This document shows positions 1 to 4,831 of a stretch of 11,464 nucleotides of DNA, piece after piece (the stretch's first letter is position 1; the number at the start of each line of letters is the position of its first letter). The notes under the pieces are model-generated. The model searched no databases. It was not told the DNA's origin and saw only the letters and a program-made list of their open reading frames with translations. The DNA comes from Zeimonas sp041678445 (GTDB taxonomy: Bacteria > Pseudomonadota > Gammaproteobacteria > Burkholderiales > Burkholderiaceae_E): the NCBI GenBank assembly GCA_041678445.1, contig JBAYOD010000096.1, forward strand, positions 1-11,464. Direction: 5' to 3'. Made by a program: the position numbers and the translations under genes.

Positions 1-60
1 GAACGACTCGCCGAGCCGTGTGAGTTCGTCCTGCGCGGCTTCTAGGAGGATGGTGCTCAT
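1..60 (-). CDS. 5' end of an unidentified gene translationally coupled to the integrase (runs off the left edge)
   Basis: Reading on the minus strand, an ATG at 60-58 overlaps the integrase stop codon in an ATGA arrangement and opens a frame that stays open to the window edge. It gives 20 residues, MSTILLEAAQDELTRLGESF. The overlap points to translational coupling with the integrase, so the gene is probably the next cargo gene of the integrated element. The visible part is amphipathic and helical in character, with no signal peptide and no recognisable motif. No function can be assigned from 20 residues. The frame may also be chance, since GC-rich DNA is often open. Confidence 0.5.
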   Translation of the reverse strand, partial: MSTILLEAAQDELTRLGESF

Positions 61-1505
61 GCCGCACCCCGCGCCGGCAGCACGACGACGTTATCCGCCA
101 GGATCGCATCGAGCCGTTCGCCGAGTAGCCGCCATGCCTCGCGCTTTTCTTCCGCATAGTCGTAGTGCAGGTAATGCCGGCGCACGCGGCTCCCCTTCAT
201 AACGTGATTCTGGCAGCGGTCGATTACGTCGGGCACGACGCGCAGCGCCTGCATGAGCGTCGCGGCCGTGCGACGCATATCGTGCGGCACCCAATCGCCG
301 TTGCCGCCGCCAGAGAGAACCAACGTGTTGTTGTGCTGACGGTTCTTCAGCGGCTTGCGTTTCTTGAACTGCTCTTGCCGGTCTCCCACTTGCTTGCTCA
401 CGCTCTTGACCCCGACGTGCTCCTGTTCGTCGTCCCTCGATGGGAAGCACCATTTCGACTTGCCGGTAATCGCGTGCAAGGCGCGGAAATGACGCAGGGC
501 GAAGTCGGACAGAAAGACGAGGTGATCCTGCTTCTTGCCGTGCGCGCCCTTGACGTTCTCCTTCGGGATGAACCACTCGCCGAGTTCTAGATCGACGTGC
601 TTCCACTCGGACATCAGCAGCTCGCCGATGCGACACGCCGTCGAAAGGCTAATCCAGAGGGCAAGCTGCGTTTCCTTGCGTAGCGGCCGGATCGCTTCGT
701 ACTTGCTCGGTGCCGCCGCGTACTCGGCTTCCATGCGCGTGAAGATGTCGCGCAGCTCGCGAATCTCGGCATCCGTCAGGACGCGCTCGCGCTCGCCGCT
801 CATGTCGAAGTCGGGATCGACGATCTTCTCGATTTCGACGAGCAGGGCAGGGTTGCCCTCGCTCATGAGTGCGCGCCACGGCTGCCGGCGCTCGGCCCAT
901 CCGAACATCTGCACGATGTCGTTACGAGCGCGCACAGCGGTTCGGTTCACGCCGCGTGCGACGAGCACCCGGAGCAGGGCGCGCAGGTCGTGCTCAGTGA
1001 CGTTGCGAACCGGCTTCGCGCCGATCGCGGGTAGCACGTCCTTCTCGAACAGCCGCCGAATCTCGGCGTTGCCGTCCTTGCGCGCCACGCCGTCGGCGAT
1101 CCACGAATCGAACATCGCTTGAACGGTCAAATTCTCGACGCGCTCGCGCTCGGCGTGCGCGATCGTCGCTTCGACCTCGGCCTGTCGCTCGATCCGCTGG
1201 GCCTTCTTCTGGTCGTTCGGGTTGATACCTGACGCGACGAGCTTGCGCGCCGCATCGCGCGCGTCCCGGATCGCTTTCATGCTGGGTTCCTTCGGCCAGG
1301 TGCCGCAGGCGTACCAGGCAACCTTGCCCTGCCACTTGAAGGCGTACTTCCAGCGGATGGACACGCTGCCGTCCGCCGCGACGCGCACTTCGCCGCTCAG
1401 TCCCTCGCCGTCGCTGAGGGTGTCGCCCTTCCAGTCGGGCGGGACGGCTCGCAGTTCGAGCACCGTCCACTTCCGACCCCTTTCATCGCTTGGGTATCGC
1501 GTCAT
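57..1505 (-). CDS. tyrosine recombinase / integrase of a tRNA-Pro-targeting element
   Basis: This is a 482-residue site-specific recombinase that would integrate and excise the element to its left. Residues 1-100 resemble the arm-type DNA-binding domain of P4-like integrases, and a core-binding SAM-like domain lies around 125-225. The catalytic domain follows: Arg292 in the CRIGELL motif, HDMRR (His408, Arg411), His434 in CQNH, and the probable nucleophile Tyr445 in RRHYLHYDY, followed by the family-typical EEKREAW. The set looks complete, so the enzyme is probably active. The ATG at 1505 is chosen because the frame begins there, a purine-rich AGAAAG precedes it, and the tandem repeats at 1516-1537 lie just upstream. 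It is transcribed away from the attachment site, and its stop overlaps the next gene's ATG. The internal boundaries are estimates. Confidence 0.93.
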   Translation of the reverse strand: MTRYPSDERGRKWTVLELRAVPPDWKGDTLSDGEGLSGEVRVAADGSVSIRWKYAFKWQGKVAWYACGTWPKEPSMKAIRDARDAARKLVASGINPNDQKKAQRIERQAEVEATIAHAERERVENLTVQAMFDSWIADGVARKDGNAEIRRLFEKDVLPAIGAKPVRNVTEHDLRALLRVLVARGVNRTAVRARNDIVQMFGWAERRQPWRALMSEGNPALLVEIEKIVDPDFDMSGERERVLTDAEIRELRDIFTRMEAEYAAAPSKYEAIRPLRKETQLALWISLSTACRIGELLMSEWKHVDLELGEWFIPKENVKGAHGKKQDHLVFLSDFALRHFRALHAITGKSKWCFPSRDDEQEHVGVKSVSKQVGDRQEQFKKRKPLKNRQHNNTLVLSGGGNGDWVPHDMRRTAATLMQALRVVPDVIDRCQNHVMKGSRVRRHYLHYDYAEEKREAWRLLGERLDAILADNVVVLPARGAA

Positions 1506-1515
1506 CTTTCTGCCG

Positions 1516-1537
1516 TGGGGTAAACGCTGGGGTAAAC
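1516..1537. repeat. tandem direct repeat TGGGGTAAAC (x2), candidate integrase arm sites
   Basis: TGGGGTAAAC occurs at 1516-1525 and again at 1528-1537, a 12-base period, beginning 11 bases upstream of the integrase start codon and between it and the attachment site. Direct repeats of this size beside an integrase gene are typical of arm-type integrase sites or excisionase/operator sites. They could also autoregulate integrase transcription. The repeat is directly visible; the role is inferred. Confidence 0.6.
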
Positions 1538-1560
1538 CGTGAAACGGCTTTCAGCATACC

Positions 1561-1578
1561 CTGACGGAAACTGACGGA
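1561..1578. repeat. direct repeat CTGACGGA (x2), second candidate arm-site pair
   Basis: CTGACGGA occurs at 1561-1568 and 1571-1578, a 10-base period (about one helical turn), between the first repeat pair and the attachment site. Helically phased pairs suit cooperative protein binding such as integrase arm sites or excisionase. The function is inferred from position only. Confidence 0.5.
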
Positions 1579-1621
1579 CAACAGCGGAATCTAAGCTGTT
1601 GATTTAAAAGGAAGTCGCGTG

Positions 1622-1644
1622 CGCGGTAGAGGTGCGTTACCGCG
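1622..1644. repeat. inverted repeat abutting the tRNA fragment (candidate core-site element)
   Basis: CGCGGTA (1622-1628) is perfectly complementary to TACCGCG (1638-1644) across a 9-base spacer, and the tRNA-Pro fragment begins immediately to its right. Tyrosine recombinase core sites are short inverted repeats around the crossover, so this could be element-side core sequence. It may also be an unrelated hairpin. Confidence 0.4.
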
Positions 1645-1689
1645 ATGGGGTGCAAGGGGTCGCGAGTTCGAATCCCGCCGCCCCGACCA
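1645..1689 (+). other. attachment site: 3' fragment of tRNA-Pro(GGG), att half-site
   Basis: The segment reads as the 3' part of a proline tRNA: a GGG anticodon in the loop context TGGGGT, the 3' anticodon-stem strand GCAAG, a T-arm with loop TTCGAAT, the acceptor strand CGCCCCG, discriminator A and an encoded CCA ending at 1689. The 5' acceptor strand expected for this (CGGGGCG), the D-arm and the 5' anticodon-stem strand CTTGC are absent upstream, so this cannot fold as a full tRNA. Such 3' fragments are left when a tyrosine integrase recombines within a tRNA gene. The reconstituted intact tRNA-Pro should lie beyond the left edge, on the plus strand. The T-stem contains one A-C mismatch, consistent with decay of a non-functional copy, although that is not proven. 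Confidence 0.82.
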
Positions 1690-1696
1690 ATGAAAT

Positions 1697-1731
1697 CGAA
1701 GGGCTGGCTCTCACAAGGAGCCAGCCCTTCG
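1697..1731 (+). terminator. strong hairpin, probable native terminator of the tRNA-Pro gene
   Basis: A perfect 14-bp stem (CGAAGGGCTGGCTC at 1697-1710 against GAGCCAGCCCTTCG at 1718-1731) with a 7-base loop starts 8 bases after the CCA end of the tRNA fragment. No strong T-tract follows, only TGCGTT. The position directly behind a tRNA 3' end suggests it terminated the original tRNA transcript, which would mark the start of chromosomal DNA on this side. Confidence 0.7.
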
Positions 1732-2018
1732 TGCGTTCCGGGCGCTGCATGGGGCGCCGTACCGGGAGCGGGCCTTGCCGCTCATTGCCGGCTTGTCCTT
1801 GTCGCCCATCGTCGGGAATTTTTACGCGGCTTCGAACGATTCGCAATCCGGCGCGCACCGGCACCTGCCGGGTTTCTCCTCTGAAGGCCTGTCTGGCAGC
1901 CTGTTGTTCTCACCCGTTCGGGTGAGTCGGCGCCGCTTACAACCGCCGCCGGAGAGCGGGCGGGGAAACCGGGTTCGTGGTCGCGAATCCCTCTGACAGA
2001 TCCGGGGCCGATCCGGGC
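1732..2018. other. gene-free stretch upstream of the PEP-CTERM-like gene
   Basis: No frame here has a credible start, ribosome-binding site or recognisable protein. The short open frames overlap each other on both strands and read as arginine-, proline- and serine-rich chance translations. The visible structure is a small AT-rich island, GTCGGGAATTTTTACGC at 1811-1827, the palindrome at 1909-1926, and a short direct repeat GATCCGGG at about 2000-2017. The spacing is what would be expected of an enhancer-dependent promoter region. Confidence 0.6.
1909..1926. promoter_or_regulatory. 18-bp palindrome, candidate enhancer-binding-protein site
   Basis: CTCACCCG (1909-1916) and CGGGTGAG (1919-1926) are perfectly complementary around a TT centre. 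The site ends about 93 bases upstream of the sigma-54 -24 element, within the usual range for upstream activator sites of sigma-54-dependent regulators. PEP-CTERM genes in other proteobacteria are known to be controlled by the PrsK/PrsR pair together with RpoN, so PrsR is a reasonable candidate binder. A terminator is less likely because no T-tract follows on either strand. Confidence 0.5.
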
Positions 2019-2034
2019 TGGCATTGAAATTGCG
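2019..2034 (+). promoter_or_regulatory. sigma-54 (-24/-12) promoter of the PEP-CTERM-like gene
   Basis: TGGCAT-TGAAA-TTGCG matches the RpoN consensus (TGGCAY, five bases, TTGCW) except at the last base and the R position. The invariant GG (2020-2021) and GC (2032-2033) have the required spacing. Transcription would begin near 2045, giving a leader of about 47 bases before the ATG at 2092. No sigma-70-like pair is evident nearby. Confidence 0.72.
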
Positions 2035-2091
2035 TTGCTCGGGGCAGCAGACCCTCTGTCTACCGCAAATGCTTGCCACCAGGAGAAGACC

Positions 2092-3555
2092 ATGTCCCGA
2101 CGATTGCATACGGCACTGGGTGCCGGCTCCCTGATTCTGGGTCTCGCCGTCGCGGCGCCCCAGGCTGCCGCCGACACGATCGTCGGTCCATGGGACATCA
2201 ACGTCAACTGGATCAATGTCATTACCGACCGGATCGGCGACAGTCGTTACTTCGCTGGGTCGGGAACGGACGTCATCAGGGTCTCCGCAGGGGTCCATCC
2301 GAGCCCCGACAGCGATTTCTACGGGAACTTGTACCAGGGCGATCTCTACAGGAGCAGCAATGGCGGGCAGACTACAGTCAGCGTCACGCATGCCTCGTTC
2401 GACAATTACAACTTCCTGCAGCCCCTGACCTTCGTCGGGCAGTCTTCCGGTGGTGGCGGAGCGCGCGACGAGTACACGCGGATCTTCAACCTCTCGAACC
2501 AGGCCATCATCGATCGGCTCGATGCGATCCAGCAAACGCCCTTCAGGCTCGTCGTCGAGAATCCGGATGTTCCGGCCGGGCCGACCTTGGTCAATGTCAA
2601 TGCGCCGGACTACAGTCACCAACTGCTGCCCTTCCTGACGGATATCAAGCTCACCGGCGGCGGGCTGTTGCCGACCATCTCCTGGATCGTGCCGGAGTCG
2701 GGGGAGGCGGTGGCCACGAACGTCCGCATCCAGGTCCGCCGGATCGAGGCGGAAAGCGCTGATGGCAAGCAGATCACCGCGGCGAAACTGGTGCACGAGG
2801 CCATCCTCGATCTGGATGCCTCCGGGTACCAGTTCGGCGAGCAGTTTTCGCAAGTGGCAACACCGGGTTTCCCGGCCGGGCTCGAAGTCGGCGAGCGCTA
2901 CGAAATGGCCGTGATCCTGGAGCTTCGGGATCCGGACGCCAATCGAACCCTGGCCCGCGCCCGCACCTTCTTCGAGTTCATGCCGCTGCCCGAGGGCGCC
3001 GGCGAGGTCGCGGTCTTCCTGCCCAGCGTCGGGCCCAATGGCGAGTTCAAGTTCAATGTCAAGGTCGAGGCCGGCGAGACGATCGCCATTGACCCGGTCG
3101 TGGCAGTCGGCTACGACTACCAGATCGGCGATGGTGACCCCTGGTTCGCCAGCGTGACCCTGCCCGATGTCGGAGACGGGCTGTATGAGCTTTACCTGTT
3201 CAACGGGGCCGACTGGGTCTTCGAAGCCGTGCTGGCGGCCGGCAACGAGTATTTGTTCGCCGCCGGCGGCGTCGACCGCTTCCGGATCCTCGGGATCGAA
3301 ACCAGCGCCGGGCTCAATCCGTCCGACCCTGTCGCCTTCATCACCGAGCTGACTTTCACCGGCGACGGTCGCTTCACCGGTACGATGACCCCGATCACCG
3401 TAGAGGTGCCGGTGCCCGGCACGCTCACCCTGTTCGGTCTTGCGCTGGCGCTGCTCGTTGGCGCCCGGCCGATTTCGAGGCGATTTCGGCCGACTTCGGC
3501 GCGAGCGATTTCGCCGCTTGCTTCCACGGGCCGGATGCAGTTAAATCCAAGCTGA
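2092..3555 (+). CDS. secreted PEP-CTERM-like protein with a variant PVP sorting motif
   Basis: This 487-residue exported protein has no recognised enzymatic domain. The start is the ATG at 2092, 6 bases after AGGAG (2081-2085); the upstream ATG at 2035 is rejected because it lies before the predicted transcription start. Residues 1-27 form a Sec signal peptide (SRR, a hydrophobic core, cleavage near QAAA|DT). The body is acidic, rich in Gly/Asp/Val and predicted to be beta-rich. The C-terminus has the tripartite PEP-CTERM plan: VPVPGTLTLF (439-448), a hydrophobic segment to about 457, then a basic ARPISRRFR cluster. The motif reads PVP where PEP is usual, and 20 or so residues follow the basic cluster, which is long for the family. 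Sorting would need an exosortase, not seen here. PEP-CTERM proteins are usually linked to exopolysaccharide or floc formation; the exact role is unknown. Confidence 0.8.
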   Translation: MSRRLHTALGAGSLILGLAVAAPQAAADTIVGPWDINVNWINVITDRIGDSRYFAGSGTDVIRVSAGVHPSPDSDFYGNLYQGDLYRSSNGGQTTVSVTHASFDNYNFLQPLTFVGQSSGGGGARDEYTRIFNLSNQAIIDRLDAIQQTPFRLVVENPDVPAGPTLVNVNAPDYSHQLLPFLTDIKLTGGGLLPTISWIVPESGEAVATNVRIQVRRIEAESADGKQITAAKLVHEAILDLDASGYQFGEQFSQVATPGFPAGLEVGERYEMAVILELRDPDANRTLARARTFFEFMPLPEGAGEVAVFLPSVGPNGEFKFNVKVEAGETIAIDPVVAVGYDYQIGDGDPWFASVTLPDVGDGLYELYLFNGADWVFEAVLAAGNEYLFAAGGVDRFRILGIETSAGLNPSDPVAFITELTFTGDGRFTGTMTPITVEVPVPGTLTLFGLALALLVGARPISRRFRPTSARAISPLASTGRMQLNPS

Positions 3556-3595
3556 AGTTGCAGGTTCGGTAAAAACGGTTGATTGGAGACAGGCA

Positions 3596-3808
3596 ATGCA
3601 GACGATCAAACTCGATCCGGCCCGGTTGTACGGTTTCAGGATTCTCGGCACTCAGCCAGTGGACACACCGGATGCACGGCTGGGCGACAAGACCGGCGGT
3701 CCCAAGACTGCACCGCCGAAATCCGATTCCCGCCTGGGTTCCAAGAACGGTGGACTCAAGGTCATCGAGCCCGCAGGGACCGACTGGAAGGTCGATCCGA
3801 CGGACTGA
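3596..3808 (+). CDS. putative RiPP precursor peptide with two core-like repeats
   Basis: This is a 70-residue hydrophilic peptide whose ATG follows GGAG (3585-3588) by 7 bases. It starts with a leader-like MQTIKLDPARLYGFRILG (residues 1-18), containing the only aromatic/hydrophobic block, LYGFRIL. Then come two related 13-residue units: PDARLGDKTGGPK (25-37) and SDSRLGSKNGGLK (43-55), with an 18-residue period. The tail VIEPAGTDWKVDPTD closes it. There is no Cys, no signal peptide and no membrane segment. The units share D-[AS]-R-L-G-x-K-x-G-G-x-K while their codons differ at synonymous positions, which suggests the pattern is kept at protein level. Its stop abuts the ATG of the HExxH enzyme gene, the usual layout of a precursor and its modifying enzyme. 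It begins 40 bases after the PEP-CTERM gene and may share its transcript. The RiPP assignment is an inference; I do not recognise the peptide family. Confidence 0.68.
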   Translation: MQTIKLDPARLYGFRILGTQPVDTPDARLGDKTGGPKTAPPKSDSRLGSKNGGLKVIEPAGTDWKVDPTD

Positions 3809-4831
3809 ATGCCTGGAACAAGGGCTCTGCCCGGAGCTGTGGCAGTCGATTTCACGCCGGATGGCCGGCGCGCCCGCTCGATCGATCGGCGGATGCGCGC
3901 CATTCTGGGCGACAGCCTGAACCATCTGGCCGAGCAGGCCGGCCACCTGATCCCCGACCGCGTCGACCGGCTGCGCTGGCTGGCGTCGCGGCTCGAGGCT
4001 GGCGAGCGGCTTGCGCCGGAAATCTTCGGGCAGTTTGCCGACGCCTGTGTTCCGCTGGCCCAGGGGGACATCACCCGCGGCGCCATGCTGCTGGCCGAAC
4101 TGGCCGATTCCGGCGCGGCAGGCTGGCGTGCCCCGCATGCGGAAATCCTTGCGCTCGATGCTCCGCAACTGAGCGGGCAGCGAAACCGCTTCGAGCGTCT
4201 GATGAACTTCACCGGCGACTGGGGCATCGCCGCTCCCGATGCCGAACAGATTGCCGGTTTCGAAGCTCAGCTCGAACAGGCTTTAGAGCTGATGGCCCGG
4301 GCGGCGCCGGAGCTGCTCGCCGAACACGAGGCCCTGGTGCGCCAGCTGATCCTGGTCTCGGATTCTCCTGAATCGACCTACCGCTTCGATGGGGGTTCCT
4401 GCTACATGCTGTGGGGGGCGCTGTTCCTGAACCTGGCCCGGCCGCGTAGCCCAGTGAGCCTCGTGGAGGTCATCACTCACGAAACCTCGCATCTTCTGCT
4501 GTTTGGCTTCGCCAGCGACGAGGTCCTCGTGCACAACGAGGACAGCGAGCGGTACCCGTCGCCGCTGCGCGACGAGCCGCGCCCGATGGACGGGATCTAT
4601 CACGCCACCTTCGTATCGGCCCGGATGCACTGGGCGATGACGGCTCTGCTCGACAGCGGGCTGCTCGATGCCGAGGCTCGCAGCGATGCGCTGCGACGCC
4701 TCGCGACCGACGCCGAGAACTTCGCTGCTGGCGACAGCGTGGTGCGCCGCCACGGCCGGCTCAGCACGACGGGCGAAGCCGTGATGCGCGGCGCGCGCGA
4801 CTACATGGCGGCCGTCGGGGCGATCGCCTGA
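3809..4831 (+). CDS. HExxH-motif putative peptide-modifying enzyme (TIGR04267-like)
   Basis: This is a 340-residue soluble protein without a signal peptide. HETSH (His224, Glu225, His228) is followed by ERYPSPLRDEPRPMDGIYH, whose last residue, His265, is a likely third metal ligand. The SPxRxxPRPxxGxxHxxF pattern is what I know from the HEXXH-motif domain found in RiPP clusters. Some members act as iron- and 2-oxoglutarate-dependent beta-hydroxylases rather than proteases. In that model Arg258 or a nearby arginine would hold the co-substrate. The first 200 residues are helical and possibly bind the leader peptide. The start ATG touches the TGA of the peptide gene (TGAATG) and has no strong ribosome-binding site of its own, so translational coupling is likely. 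The last 31 bases overlap the convergent ATP-grasp gene. Family membership is fairly secure; the reaction and substrate are inferred. Confidence 0.8.
   Translation: MPGTRALPGAVAVDFTPDGRRARSIDRRMRAILGDSLNHLAEQAGHLIPDRVDRLRWLASRLEAGERLAPEIFGQFADACVPLAQGDITRGAMLLAELADSGAAGWRAPHAEILALDAPQLSGQRNRFERLMNFTGDWGIAAPDAEQIAGFEAQLEQALELMARAAPELLAEHEALVRQLILVSDSPESTYRFDGGSCYMLWGALFLNLARPRSPVSLVEVITHETSHLLLFGFASDEVLVHNEDSERYPSPLRDEPRPMDGIYHATFVSARMHWAMTALLDSGLLDAEARSDALRRLATDAENFAAGDSVVRRHGRLSTTGEAVMRGARDYMAAVGAIA

Noticed and set aside
1600..1689. A complete functional tRNA-Pro gene
   Set aside because: The 5' acceptor strand, D-arm and 5' anticodon-stem strand matching the 3' half are absent, so only a 3' fragment is present.
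1909..1926. The palindrome as an intrinsic terminator
   Set aside because: No T-run follows it on either strand, the loop would be only 2 bases, and no gene ends nearby. A protein-binding site fits better.
1822..2853. A 343-codon minus-strand frame spanning the PEP-CTERM upstream region
   Set aside because: It crosses the sigma-54 promoter, palindrome and signal-peptide region of the plus-strand gene and has no protein-like features.
3809..4831. The HExxH protein as an ordinary secreted metalloprotease
   Set aside because: There is no signal peptide or propeptide, and the downstream SPLRDEPRPMDGIYH pattern matches the RiPP-associated HEXXH family rather than known zinc peptidases.
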